Origin: Trifolium pratense
Taxonomy: Eukaryota > Streptophyta > Magnoliopsida > Fabales > Fabaceae
Reading direction: 5' to 3'
Assembly: GCF_020283565.1 (NCBI RefSeq)
Contig: NC_060063.1
Span: 23,862,777 to 23,926,776, forward strand
Length of the DNA: 64,000 nucleotides
Made by a program: the position numbers and the translations under genes. Below are positions 21,026-32,994 of this stretch, in pieces. Below the pieces are notes generated by a model. That model had not been told where the DNA came from. It saw only the letters and a program-made list of their open reading frames with translations, and ran no database searches. How positions within the stretch are numbered: the stretch's first letter is position 1; the number at the start of each line of letters is the position of its first letter.

Positions 21026-21792
21026 TTATAATTCATCATCATTAAACGATAAACAAATGCAACCAAAAACAAATATTCAAGTACAACGATTAATATTATT
21101 ACAACGCGGATAACTATATTAAAAATACACAAACTGTTAAAATTTATCTTTTTAAAAAGGAATTTTTTTAAAATTTCGGTTTTAGAAAAAAGAATATTAA
21201 TATACTGTTTTTTAAAAAAAAAAACTTTTTTTAATTTTATTTTTACTTTTTTCGAAAAAATCAAATTTAAATATTTGTTTTATTTTTTTTTCAAAAACAA
21301 TAATTTTTATACAAAGTGATAAGAAAATATTAGTAACAAATTACAAAATACTAATTAATAACTATTACTAAGCATACGGTAAAAAAAAATTATCACTAAG
21401 TATTATAAATTAAAATTACGTTACTTACTTGGGTGCCGAGTAGATTCTTACTTGGCGCGCTCCTAGCCCACGAACTCCGCTCCTAACCCACAACCTCCGA
21501 CGACCACGAGAATAAGACTTGCTATTAAAAATGGTAAACAACAAATATTAGAACATATACATTTAAATAACAAAGCAAAAATTTTAAATTCGTAAAAGTA
21601 AAACACAAACACTTACCACTTTTTGTATGGAGATTAAGTTGAAAGTATGAAATTTAAGAGAGAAGTTAGAGAAAATTTAGAGAGAGAATGAAAATGTAAA
21701 AATGAAGTGAAGGTGTAATAGATTTGTTGAAGAGGAAAATATATAGGAGTAATATACGTACAAGACCGTTGGAATTTAAATTTGAAATATGC

Positions 21793-22127
21793 ATTACTGA
21801 CGGCCTGGCACCGTCGTAAATGCATAACGGCTTTGTCATTACTGACGGCCTGGAACCGTCGTAATTGCCTCTGCATTACTGACGGCCCAGGACCGTCATA
21901 ATTGCTCAACGGCTTTGTCATTACTGACGGCCTGGAACCGTCTTAATTGAGCATGCATTACTGACGGCCTGACACCGTCACTAATGCTTAATATTACCGT
22001 TTTAAATTTTTTCGTTCCTCAAGAAGCATTACTGACGGCTCCCAGCCTTCAATAACCCACAAATGCATTACTGAGGGCTAAAAGCCCTCAATAAGTTTGG
22101 TCAGTAATATTATGTTTTCTTGTAGTG
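21793..22127. repeat. Subterminal repeats and terminal inverted repeat of CACTA element 1
   Basis: At least seven copies of TTACTGACGGC (about 21793, 21839, 21876, 21920, 21957, 22028, 22067), most paired within 20 bases with an inverted partner CCGTC(G/A)TAA to give small hairpins. The two copies nearest the end have drifted (CTGAGGGC/GCCCTCA). Such arrays bind the element-encoded TNPA protein. The terminus is at 22127. Confidence 0.85.
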
Positions 22128-24900
22128 ATATTAGACCATACTTACATATTAGTCTTCACAATATAATTTGATATAATTTGGTTTTACTATTTCATTAGTA
22201 AAAAACATGATATTAGTGAATAGTTGCTACATACATAGATCATCTTACATTAAAATAAATAGGATATAACAACATGGCCATATGGTTTGGAACAACAAAA
22301 CGTTTTATAACCTTTGCCAAACTTTGTTACCTTGAAAGATAATCACATTTATCAATAGCATGATCCCCATGTAAAAATATTAGGAATAAAAAGTGTTAGA
22401 AAAATATTATTAAATATAAGAGTAAAACAATATACATATAAAAAAGTACGATAAAAAAGTATAACAACAATGAGATGGTAAAAATTGTGGTTGTTGTAGA
22501 AAAATAATTGATTGATATGCCTTTATATAGATAGATATATGAAAGATGGTTTTAGAGATGCATCACAATATTAAATAAATTTTTTTGTAGTACAACTATG
22601 TGATCTGACATATTTAATTTTATTTATGAATGAGATGAGATTAAAATTGATTAGTAACTGATGCTAATTTTAAGGAATAAATATTTTAAATATTTTCATT
22701 TAATAAGTTTTCATTTAATTTCGTTTCTTCAACAATAGTGCATAAAAGATTTTTTTTCTTCTTGTAGTTGGATGTTAATTTGATGATATTTCATATTATT
22801 CTATATATTACACAATTTTTATTTGTTTTGTTCTCAAGTCATATTTTATTTGTTTTCTATAAAATGGATCCTAATATGTATAATAATAAAAATTAATTAT
22901 TATATTTTTCATTATATATTTCTCGTCATATTTATGAACTTTTCACCATTTTTATTTATTGCCATGTATTTCTCATTATATGTTTGAATGAAGATGCGTA
23001 CCATGGGAGTACCATACGCGTACCGGTAACCGGTACCGGTACTCTGTCTAAAACGAAGTACCCGCGCAACATAGAAGCGGCCATAGTCACCATCCTGGGT
23101 CATCATTGGGTCAGTTGCTAACATGCTAGCTCCTTCAATTTTTAAATCATTGAATTGAATATTCTAAGGACCATCAAAATAATTTTAAAAACAGTGGTAC
23201 AAATAAGCCAACAAAGAAGCCGATGAAAATGAACATCATATATACTATTCACACAAAAGAGATGAAGAAAGTACCTTTGAATGTTAGCTGAAAGAAAAAA
23301 ACAAAAACAAAAAAATGAAAAAATGATTACAGAATAACTTGAGTAAAAGATGTAGAAAATACCAACCAAATATAAAGAAATAGACTTTGATGATTTTCAT
23401 TGACATGGAATACACGTATATATAGAATGTAATGTACATCCAGGAAATATAAAGTAATAATTGTAAATAATTACAAATAATGATATGAGATATTGTGGTA
23501 CTAATTGTGAGGTAATTAATGAGTAAAGTGACTAATATGAGGTAATCAATGTCAGAAAGAAATGTTAGTGATGAAATGTCAACTCATCGTGAGTATGAAT
23601 AGCCAAGAATGTTGTTAGTGAATATGAGATATATGAGAATTAATTGCCAAAATCACATGAGAAGATAATTGTTTTCATAATGCAATGTAAGTTTCTTTGA
23701 AAAAAAGTCCCAAATAATATAAAAAATAGATTTTCTTTTAATTAAAATAGAAATAATTTATACAAAATTATTATATTTTATAAATCATACTTTCTATTAT
23801 ACCAAAATAAATTTAGAAACTTGACATAAAAATAATATATACGAATTTGTTTTTATAAAATTCATTATTTATATTGTGTTTTTAATTTAAAACTTGTAGT
23901 TCAATTTTATCATTAATAAAAAAATAAAAATCAAATAACTACGTTGATGTTGTATGACTATTAAAATACTATATGAAAGCTGTAACCAAAAAAGATATAT
24001 GGAAGCTATTCAGACTTTATCTTGAATCAAGCATAAGAGTGATAAATCATAAAAAAAGCGATCAAAACATAAGAGTGATAAATCATTGTTAATGAGTTGA
24101 TTGTTCAAATGCAAACCCACTTAAGATAATCCACATAAAACAAACCCACTTAAGATAATGTGTTGATCAAAATATATAGTAATCACTAATTGTTGAAACC
24201 AAAAATAATCAAGTTAATGTAACAAATCTACACTTTCTTCTACAAATAAATAATATTGATCTATTACACATGATATTAATGAATAAAAAAATGTGAAACA
24301 AATTGATAGAGTACAATTAGATAATACATATCAATTTTAAAAGTCTACATATGTCATTACAAAATTATTCATCAATAATTGATTTTTTCGATTCCGTGAC
24401 ACATCTCAAAGCATTCTTGAGATCAAAAAGACACATTTAAATCTTCTCTCCAAAGCTTTCTTTCAATTACATTCCTGAAAAAATAAAGTAGAGAAAATCA
24501 TTAAATGATAAAAGAAGAACAAAATAAAGAATAAGAAGTTGGAGAAAAAATCACATAAAACGAAAATAACTAAAGGGAAAAGAGTCGAAAAACTATGAGT
24601 TATAATGTTCACACAAAGATGATATATATTGAGAGAGAAAAAATGGACATATGAGTAATTTTATCTTTAATATGCAATTATACTCATTAAAGACAAATAT
24701 ATTAATTCCGTTTTTATTTTTAAAAACATGTTATTAAATAAGGTATATTTCATTCTAAAATATAAGACATAAAGAGACCTTTTTTTTTTTTTAAGGTTAC
24801 TATATATAAAATTATAACCGGCATATGAGGCAATTATATTTTTCTACGTGACCCTATAGGATTAGGAACTTATTATATTTAACTTTTAATCATTGTAATT
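22128..24900. other. AT-rich gene-free stretch
   Basis: No supportable gene on either strand. A short open stretch at 22912-23124 (minus) with no recognisable domain spans a local GGTACCGGTA-rich patch (about 23010-23042), which I do not call. Confidence 0.5.
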
Positions 24901-25086
24901 TATATATGTGGATTATAATAATTTTTGTTGTTTAAAAAATAAAAACTTTTTTTTAAAATAAAATTGTTGTGTACGAAATAAATATATAGTTGGCTTTAAA
25001 AATAATTAAATTTGAAACAATAATAATATAAAAATTTAAAAGAATTAAAATTAATTGACCCTAAGACCGAGAAAATAAAGTCTGGT

Positions 25087-25231
25087 ATGAATTTGTTAAA
25101 CCAAAGTAAAATGGACGGTTATGGAAATTATGAAAGTGATCAAATTGCTATGGAAGAGCCTTTTACGGTAGTGTCCAAGGCTAAGAAAAAGAAACAGCAG
25201 CAGAAGGGATTTCCGGTTCGTTATACGGTAA
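25087..25231 (+). other. Possible isolated exon, unrecognised protein
   Basis: ATG 25087, with a second in-frame ATG at 25111 (MDGYGNYESDQIAMEEPFTV), then VVSKAKKKKQQQKGFPVRYT, ending at a good donor context ACG|GTAAGA near 25228. Codon use looks more gene-like than the surroundings, but I find no matching next exon and do not recognise the protein. It may be the first exon of a relocated or truncated gene. Confidence 0.25.
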
Positions 25232-26732
25232 GACATATTTCATTCCTAAAAATAAGGCATATTTACACTGCATCCAACCAGAACATTATATATAAATAGG
25301 AAAAATAAGTAGTAGGCATATTTCATACCTAAAAATAAGCCTCTTCCATAATGTTTACGGTAAGGCATATTTCATTCCTTTTTGAAATAAGGCATATTAG
25401 AATATTACTGTTTTAAAAAAAGAATATAAGGCATATTCCATTTTATTATAAAATAATAATAATTACAATTTATTTTGTCAATAATTCACTATTATTTTAT
25501 TAATAACAAAATAAATAAATTAAAACATGAAGAATCTACATAAAGTTAAAAAAATAATATTTGAACAATAATATTAAGTTTTTTATATATATAATTAGAA
25601 TTAGTAGAGTCATTAATTGTAATAACCACATTAAATGTCAATGCATGAGGTTGAATGAGGAGAGGAGAGAGAAAGGGAAATAAGTCTGGCTTTTTACATA
25701 TTATAGATTATAGATTATCCCTTATTTAAATTAATAAATAAATAAAATGAAATAAATCCAACATTGTATCCTTATTCTTTTCAACGATAAAGATTTTAAA
25801 AACGACACAGTTGGTTTATAACAATTATATCTCCAACTGTATTCTTGTGAATTGTGCTGGAAGCAAAATCAGGTTACTTGCGCAAAGAAAGTGGCCAAAA
25901 ATGTATTAAGAACTTAGAAAGAAAATGGTGCTGAACTTTGCAGGAGTTCCTGGAAGTCAGTCAACTCTTGCCGATAGTCGGACAATCAATCCTTCGCGTC
26001 GGGCACAAAATAGCAACTCTTGTACTGGAAAAGAGAAGGATGTGATGCCTTTCTTTTACTTACCCTTTTATTCTCTTATGTATGCTATTTCTAGTGACCC
26101 AGTGCCCAATTCTGAGAATATTTGCATGTCTGCAATAGATTATAACCATAATTAACCATATCGCCTTTGCTAATCCTTATTCATGTTTAAGCTCAGTTTT
26201 GCACTATTGGGCTTCATTTAGTGTAAATTTTCGGATGTTTACTCAAATTCGTCTGGGTGTCTTATGCAAAGTATATTGTATGGAACATTTAATGTACTGG
26301 ATTCGAATCTACCGTAGAAGTTCCCTTTTCGTAATCTTTTTGTCCTTGAAAAAGCTAAGGAAATAGAGCTATAATTATGTGCAACAATTTGGATTAATTT
26401 ATTTAATTAAAAAATGAGCTTCAAATCTTTAAATGTGTTGGCTGAAAATATACGTCTTAAAAAGTCTAACATGACATAGAAGAATGAGTTACAATTTGTT
26501 TAGGCCACAAATTTGGTGGCACACAATCTATTTTAAATCAAATCAGGCGAGATTAAGTAGACCAACTCCAAATTTTTAACGACTAGACAAATATTATGAT
26601 TTGAGAGCTACTTGTAACTGTTAATACATTTCTTGAAAAGGACATTCAAATGAATTTACCGATCCAAATAGAGAAAAAAATTATTTTTGCTCTTTTTAGA
26701 ATGAATTAAGATTATAACAAAATTATCCTTGG
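25232..26732. other. Gene-free stretch with dispersed short repeats
   Basis: Several copies of a motif like AAGGCATATTTCATTCCTAAAAATAAG (first half at 25234, 25316 and 25363; a related form near 24743). No supportable gene. A 76-codon open stretch at 25925-26155 has no recognisable domain. Confidence 0.5.
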
Positions 26733-27494
26733 TTGTCATTTCAATTTCGTCGAATTTGGAGTTACCATCTGTTTGGTAGACGATGTTGAATTTGAAGGTC
26801 AGAAGTAGATTTCTGCAAAATTAGTAATTGGACAGACCTTCATTAAAACGGTAATTAATCTCTCTTTGTAACTTCAAATTTAGTAGGGTTTGATTCTGTG
26901 GAAATCTAACTCGATTACGGTCATTTCGGTATCCGTTTGGTGAATTATTGATCCAAATTGAGTTGTGTGAGAAGCTTTGAAGTTGTGACTCGAAAGCAAA
27001 TTTTGTGCAGAATTTTGGGTGACATACCTTCACTAAAACAGTATTTAGTCTCTCTTTGTAACTCCAAATTTAGTGTGGTTTGATTCTGTGTAAAGATAAC
27101 TTTATTACGGTCATTTCGGTATCCTTTTGGTGAATTATTGATCCAAATTGAGTTGTGTGCGAAGCTTTGAAGTTGTTACTCAAAAGCAGATTTTGTGCAG
27201 AATTTTGGGAGACATACCTTCACTAAAACGGCAATTAATATATCTCTGTAACTCCAAATTTAGTGGGGTTTGATTCTGTGGAAATTTATCTCGATTACGG
27301 TCATTTCGATATCAGTTTGGTGTATTATTGTTCTAAATTAAGTTCTGTGTGAAGCTTTGAAGTTTAGACTTGAAAGCAGAATTTTAGGGGGTAAAATCCA
27401 AAAAATTATAAAACAGGGGTAAAAATCCGCATTTTAAAACAGGGGGTAAAATTCCGATTTAATCAAAACAGGGGGATAAAACTGCATTTAAGCC
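26733..27494. mobile_element. Truncated TIR element with 190-bp tandem repeats (same family as 44754-45854)
   Basis: The right end reads CTGCATTTAAGCC at 27494, preceded by GGGGGTAAAATTCC-type blocks, exactly as in the complete copy at 45854. Inside are three units of about 190 bp, with CCTTCA(C/T)TAAAAC starting near 26836, 27027 and 27217. The left terminus is missing. Open stretches inside are repeat artefacts. Confidence 0.75.
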
Positions 27495-27569
27495 TTTTTT
27501 TTTGTAATTAAGAATGGGTAATTAAGATGGAAAAAAAAGGTTTCTTAAATTTCCAAAAAAATGCCTAAC

Positions 27570-28010
27570 AAAAGCCAGGATTTTTTTCTGTTTGTTTTAA
27601 TCTAAATAAGTGGTTTTCACATATATTAAAATTTTCTTTTGTGTGTTTTTTTATGATTTCGTCGTCCCGTCTTTGTGCGGTTTTTGTATTCCCGTCTTGT
27701 TGCGGTGTTCGTTTGATTGAATTGGCAGATCAACCTCGGTCAACTACTAATTCACACCGTGATTAAGTTCGTCAACGATGCAGAACCGGAGGCATATGTA
27801 TTCCGGTTACTTTAATTTTATCACATTATTTGTAGGCATGAGTATGCTGTTTTATGCTATTAACTTGGATCGATGCTGTGAGTTTGTTCGCAGATTCATC
27901 CTTTTCGTTTTTAGCGGTATGAAATTTGTACTTGAATCTGATGTACTCTACCAATTTGAATGAATGAATATCTTTTATTTTAGTAAAAAAAAAAAAGCCA
28001 GGATTTTTTT
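27570..28010 (+). mobile_element. Retroposon (LINE 3' end type) with poly(A) and target duplication
   Basis: AAAAGCCAGGATTTTTTT occurs at 27570-27587 and again at 27993-28010. Between them about 405 bp ends in an A-run (27985-27996). This is the signature of target-primed reverse transcription. The body resembles the 3' untranslated end of a plant L1-type LINE. The 61-codon open stretch 27778-27963 is probably chance. Confidence 0.75.
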
Positions 28011-28265
28011 TCCCCTACAATTAACCATTTACCTCTACATTTTTTATGATATTCCAATTTTACCCTTAATTATTATTTTTTTTACTTTATTCTATTTAAC
28101 TTTTTGGGATCTCTGCGTACCCCCTCCACTACAGTGTTCCGGTACGCTTAAATTGTTCTGGTTTGATACATTTAACCGGATCGTCGAATCCTACCATCTC
28201 GTCCTCTAATAATCGTCCTTGATAAATAAATGAATTAAAAAAATTATACGAGAACAAATTTGACT

Positions 28266-28500
28266 AGTGTTTAGATATGAATATTAACAAAGTGTTTAGG
28301 TATGAATATTCATACCATACCAGAACGAAGTGTTTATGTATGAATTTTCATACCGGAACACTTATACAAAGTGTGTATGTATGAATATTCATACCAGAAC
28401 GAAGTGTGTAGGTATGAATATTCATACCGGAACACTACTGTGTAGTTATGAATATTCATACCGGATCGAAGTGTTTAGGTATGAATATTCATATCAGGTT
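28266..28500. repeat. Minisatellite of palindromic units
   Basis: Six or more imperfect copies of GTGTTTAGGTATGAATATTCATACC(G/A)GAAC. Each contains the palindrome GGTATGAATATTCATACC. Units occur alone or paired, near 28270, 28300, 28335, 28375, 28410 and 28445-28495. Confidence 0.85.
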
Positions 28501-28688
28501 CCAATATAATTTTTTATATTTTTATATTTATCAGTGGCGATTATCCGAGGACAAGATTGTAGGATTTGTTGTTCCAGCAAAATGTATCAAACCAGAACAA
28601 TTTAAGCGTACCGGAACACTTCAGTGGATGGAGTGCACAGAGATCGCGAAAAAGTTGAATATAATAAAGTAAAAAAAATTAAAAATAA

Positions 28689-29138
28689 TACTCCTTCTGT
28701 TTTTTTATAAGTGTTCAGTTTCATCAGATTTAGCGTTTCTAATTAACTATCCAATTTGTATTTTAAGGATGCAATTTGTCAATTATGCCCTTTGTCAATT
28801 ATTCTTATCATTTTCAATAAGTTTTTATATATATATTTGGAAAACTAATTTTTTTAAAAAAAAAAATTAAAGTTTGTTCTTTTTTTTTACGATAGGAAAG
28901 TTTGTTCCTTTTTTTTTTACGATAGGAAAGTTTGTTCCTACCTTGTTATATTCAGATTGTTACGAGAGAAACAATTTTTTTTTGTATAATAATAAATTTA
29001 TTTGTAAGAGTGCAAAAAAAAAAGGAATTTATTGGTGAATTAAGATGAAGGTATAATAGGAAGATAAGGTGCAAAAATTTACTTTCTTAATTTGGTGTTA
29101 TCATTCTAACTAGACACTTATAAAAAACGGAGGGAGTA
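28689..29138. mobile_element. Stowaway-type MITE nested in a TIR arm
   Basis: Begins TACTCCTTCTGTTTTTTTATAAGTG and ends CACTTATAAAAAACGGAGGGAGTA. TA duplications lie at 28689-28690 and 29137-29138. Removing it rejoins the right arm of the surrounding TIR element so that it matches the left arm. Confidence 0.85.
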
Positions 29139-29204
29139 TAATTAAGGGTAAAATTCGAATATCATAAAAAATGTAGGGGTAAAGGGTTAATTATAGGGGG
29201 TCGG

Positions 29205-30250
29205 GAAAAAATTCACAAAAGCCAACTTAAAATTTCTATCAGGCCTACCCAAAATTTACAACTCAATCCAGTAAGTTAGTAAAGGGTCAAACAAGAGAAA
29301 TGATTTTTAACACAAAAGTTTTTACTATTCTACCCTTTCATAATTTGAGGATATTTACCTATCAACTAATAAGAACAAATCATATGCAAATTCAAAAGTT
29401 TGTTACAAGTTAGTTGTGGGTACCAACTGCAAATCCACTTATGTGGTTTGATTTTATTGGTTGATGGGTAAATATCCTCAAATTATGAATGGGTACAGTA
29501 AACCTCACCTTACACAAAAACCATATTATATGGTTTGCACACATTTCATTTGAGTTTAGTAATACGGTGTGGAAAGAAGAGAGTAATAAATAGTTAATGG
29601 TATAATAGGAAAAATAATATTAAATGTTTCATTGGTAATTCGGGGTGGCAAAACGGGCCCAACCCACCGGGCCGGATCGTTTATCCCGCCAACTTTTGCG
29701 GGCTGAGCCTAAGTTTTGAGCTCGAACCCTTTAGTTGGCCCGTCCCGCCAAATTCGCTTAAAAAGCGGGACGAACACAGGGCGGGCTGGCCCGCGATTTA
29801 CGTAAGAATATAAAATATGTACTTTTTTAGTAAGGAATATTATAAGAAGGCTCAACCCAATAAAATATAACACTTATATAAAGTAAATTTATATATATAT
29901 ATATATTCTATTCATTCATACAACCGGTGCCAAATTTAGGATTAATTAATGTCGTTTTACTCTCATATTGCATTGCTCATTCTTGCTCCTTTTTGCCTCT
30001 TCACACTCGTTCTTCTTCTTCATCGGATTTCAAGTGTAACTTATTTTTTTTATTCCATTATTTGAATCAACATAAGTGTGATTTACATTTTTTCCCGATT
30101 CATTACCTTAAACACATAGCCAAATACTTCCTCGATGAGTTATAGTATACTTTCTTGATGATTTTGTCTCATAAGCTAGTTTTTTCTCACAAATTTGTTT
30201 GTTTTTTTAAAAAAAAAAATATATTAGCATGTTTTTTTTGTAACAACAAG
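29205..30250. other. Gene-free stretch with a GC-rich dispersed repeat
   Basis: 29643-29795 is GC-rich (GGGTGGCAAAACGGGCCC, repeated CGGGC and CCCGCC), a pattern I recognise as a common dispersed plant repeat. About 29545-29642 resembles the inner part of the Stowaway family at 31103-31388. 29237-29290 is repeated at about 34093-34135. No gene. Confidence 0.5.
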
Positions 30251-30257
30251 TGTCAAA

Positions 30258-31740
30258 ATCCATAGAAAGGGCCCTATGCACATCATCCCACCAAGTAAAA
30301 ACTTGAACAGTTAGCAAGCTTATCCGCACAGTGATTTCCTTCTTTATAAATGTGAATAGCCATAAACCTCATGGATTTAGTAAGGAGCAAAGCATTCATC
30401 CACCTGTTTCTAATTCTCCAAGGAACCATGGAAGGTTTGCTAAAAGCCAAAATAACAAGTCTTGAGCCATGCTCAAGCCATAAATTAACCCAATTTTTGG
30501 AAGCAGCAATCTCAATAGCTATCATAGCGCCAGTTAGCTCAGCAAGGAAAGCATTTCCGTCACCAATATTAAAAGCAAAATTCCCTAAGTGATCAGAACT
30601 GGAGTTTCTGAAAATGTCACCACATGCTGCCAAAGTCAAACACCAATTGAAGCATCATCAGTGTTGCATTTGATCCAATTGAAGATTGGAGGGTGCATAA
30701 AAATTCTTTGACTAACAGGAGCTTTGGGAGGATGAACTTTAATGTTAAACTCCTTTAGAATTGAGAAATCAAACATAGAGAAAGAAGCGGTCTTTAAAGT
30801 AGCATTTCCAGAAAAAGCAACATCAGCAATAATCGAAGAAATGGAAGATTTCCAATGGATGGTGTTATTGTTGATCCTTGCTTGGTTCCATGCAAACCAG
30901 ATAGCATTCACAGAATTAATAATAGCAGACAAAATAGTAATCTTGCATTGAGGGGACCAAGACTTATTTAATAAAGCCCAACAATCATCAACCTTTGAAA
31001 TGACAGGAACATTGAGAGGGAAAGAAAGCCACATCTCCAAATGTTATAAGCAAAGTAACTATCAAACAGAAGGTGGTGGCTAGACTCAGAATGCTTGAGA
31101 GATACTCCCTCCATACCACAATATATGTCGCTTTGTCACTTTTACACATATTAAGAAAGATAGTTAATATTGTATGGAAAAGAAAGATAATGAGTTGATT
31201 TACAAAATTGTCCTTCATTTATGGTATGAAAAAAATAAATTTAAGAATTGAAAGAAGATAGAGTAATAAATAGTTAAGGGTATAATAGGAAAAATAGCAT
31301 TAAATGCTTCGTTGGTAATATAAAGTGACATATATTGTGGTACAAATTTTTTCCTTAAAGTGACATATATTTTGATACGAAGAGAGTAAATTGCATATGG
31401 ATGGCAAATGTGACCTCTTGCAATTAAGTTATCATCAGTGAGAATTTTGTTATGAATAACCCTCCAAAAGAAGAGACTTTGAAGGAGGTATAGAAATATT
31501 CCAAATTAATTTTCCAAACAATTTTGTCCTCCGCCTCTCCTAAAGGTATAGTAATATTCTGGACAATATTGGAGAGATTAGGAAAAGCTAATTGCAAAGC
31601 CTGTGGAATAGACCACTATGATGGTTAACAATAAAAGCCTTCACAGTAAACTTGAGATGAGGGTGAATCCAATCAGGGATACTTAAGAATGCACTAAAGG
31701 CTGACCACACCAGTTATCTAACCAAAAGTTATCTAAGCAA
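30258..31740 (-). pseudogene. LINE-derived reverse transcriptase 3' region (zf-RVT plus RNase H-like), broken
   Basis: Minus-strand fragments in order: about 31735-31389, degenerate, zinc-binding RVT-like; a Stowaway insertion at 31103-31388; 31040-30636 (MEMWLSFPLNVPVISK, ending HPPIFNWIKCNTDDAS); then a frameshift; then 30639-30283 with an RNase H-like domain (NAFLAELTGAMIAIEIA, VNLWLEHGSRLV, HIYKEGNHCADKLAN). This order is typical of plant L1-type LINEs. It is not functional. Confidence 0.8.
31103..31388. mobile_element. Stowaway-type MITE inside the LINE relic
   Basis: TACTCCCTCCATACCACAATATATG at the left and an inverted partner GACATATATTTTGATACGAAGAGAGTA at the right. TA target duplications. 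LINE similarity continues on both sides. Confidence 0.85.
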
Positions 31741-31901
31741 AAGAGAAAGTTTATTAAAAAACAATTTATGTTAATTTATTATATTTAATGCTATTTTTCT
31801 TTGTGTTAAAATAGTAGTCCTTGTCAAATAATGAAAATGAAAGTTTATTAAAAAACAGAAATGAATGATTTTTTTTATTAACATTCTGGTTCTTAATGGT
31901 C

Positions 31902-32050
31902 TACTCCCTCCGGTCCTTATTAAGAAGAAATTTATTTTTTAGATTCATAGAATGTTGGATGTATCCGGTCCATATTGTTGACCAGATACATTCAACATTC
32001 TATGAATTTGAAAAGTAAACTTCCACTTATAATAAGGATTAGAGGGAGTA
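31902..32050. mobile_element. Short Stowaway-type MITE
   Basis: About 149 bp, nearly one complete inverted repeat: TACTCCCTCCGGTCCTTATTAAG against CTTATAATAAGGATTAGAGGGAGTA, with an inner inverted pair around ATTCATAGAATGTTG. TA at both ends. Confidence 0.9.
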
Positions 32051-32334
32051 TTTGGTATGCATTATTTAGGGAAAAGAGAAAGTAGTGAAAAATGGCAAAA
32101 TCATCTTGATTGGTTGACAAAAGAAATAGCAGCGAAAAAGTGATTCTGCTAGTATCCAGCACCTTTTTATTTCTTCGCTGCATTTCACAGAAAGTCCAGT
32201 TAAGACACTGTTTATTTTTCTTTTACAGCTTTACCCTCCTTTATTCAACATGCATTCAAAATTATTTTTTATGCATATCATATCACGTCTCTGTACACTG
32301 AATATTTAATCAAGCACAATTCCTATTATACAGA

Positions 32335-32941
32335 TATTCCCTCCGGTCTCAAATGTAAGCAACAAAATAAAAAAATTAAAAGTCTCAAATATAAACAAAA
32401 GTCAACCTCTATTATTATGTACATGTCATTATACCAATTTTATCCTTAAATTAAATATTGATTAAACCAATAAATGCAATGATACATTTTTCGAGAAGGG
32501 TATAATTGAAAATGAGGTATTTTTTCTCCTCAATTAATGCACTTAACCTACTTTCTTAAAGTGTGTTTTTTATTTTTTTTTTGAATAAAGCAAAATGAGA
32601 TATATATAAATATAAAAGTGTTCGCAGCACAAGACGTGCTAAGAGAGACCAATCAAGGTTACAATAGAGTCAAAATACAGAAATCAGAAAGAAACTATAC
32701 AAGGCATAAGCAAAGCATAGGACTAGACCACCAATTATGGCAGTTCAAAGTTAAAGTACTACTCGTCGCTTTCAACCACCTAAAAGAAAAAGTTTTGATC
32801 TTGTCCAACATAAGATGTACTGAGTTTGCTGAGCCTCTGAATAGTCTATGGTTTTTTTCGGTCCATACAACCCACACGTAAGCAAGTTTCTTTTTTTCTT
32901 ATTTTTTATATATTTGCTTACACATAAGACTAGAGGGAGTA
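32335..32941. mobile_element. Stowaway-type MITE carrying a LINE 3' fragment
   Basis: Left end TATTCCCTCCGGTCTCAAATGTAAGCAA; right end TTGCTTACACATAAGACTAGAGGGAGTA. TA duplications. Between the arms, 32576-32880 is foreign (LINE) sequence. Confidence 0.8.
32576..32880 (-). pseudogene. LINE 3' fragment nested in a Stowaway MITE
   Basis: Minus strand: MWVVWTEKNHRLFRGSANS then LMLDKIKTFSFRWLKA and NWWSSPMLCL, the usual C-terminus of plant LINE reverse transcriptase proteins. A T-run at about 32570-32581 is the poly(A) tail in element sense. Severely 5'-truncated. Confidence 0.75.
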
Positions 32942-32949
32942 CTATATAT

Positions 32950-32992
32950 GGGTGGGATGAGTAGCTCAACTGGTTAAGCTAGTTGAGCTAAG
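32950..32992 (+). repeat. tRNA-like A-box remnant (SINE-like)
   Basis: GAGTAGCTCAACTGGTTAAG matches the A-box region of tRNA-derived SINEs. No convincing B box follows, so this is at best a remnant. Confidence 0.3.
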
Positions 32993-32994
32993 GG

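Larger units (their letters stand above)
18924..22127 (-). mobile_element. CACTA (En/Spm) element 1, right part, interrupted by the Sirevirus array
   Basis: The right terminus at 22127 reads CACTACAAGAAAACAT on the minus strand, the canonical CACTA end. Subterminal repeats at 21793-22110 and a TNPA-type gene on the minus strand lie inside it. The left part lies beyond the Sirevirus array, outside the window, so size and target duplication cannot be determined. Confidence 0.85.
28011..29204. mobile_element. Long-TIR non-autonomous element with palindromic minisatellite core
   Basis: The left arm (about 28012-28205) and the right arm (about 28539-28690 continuing at 29139-29200) are inverted copies over about 190 bp. 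For example, ATTTTTTATGATATTC and TTACCCTTAATTA on the left appear inverted at 29140-29175, and GCGTACCCCCTCC near 28116 appears inverted near 28625. The right arm is split by a Stowaway MITE. The element probably belongs to a Mutator-like or similar TIR family; the exact ends are uncertain. Confidence 0.7.

Noticed and set aside
28266..28500. Regularly spaced palindromes suggesting a CRISPR array
   Set aside because: Plant nuclear context, no constant-length unique spacers, and location between inverted arms of a transposon. It is a minisatellite.
30371..30592. Plus-strand 73-codon open stretch
   Set aside because: Antisense shadow of the LINE RNase H-like domain on the minus strand.
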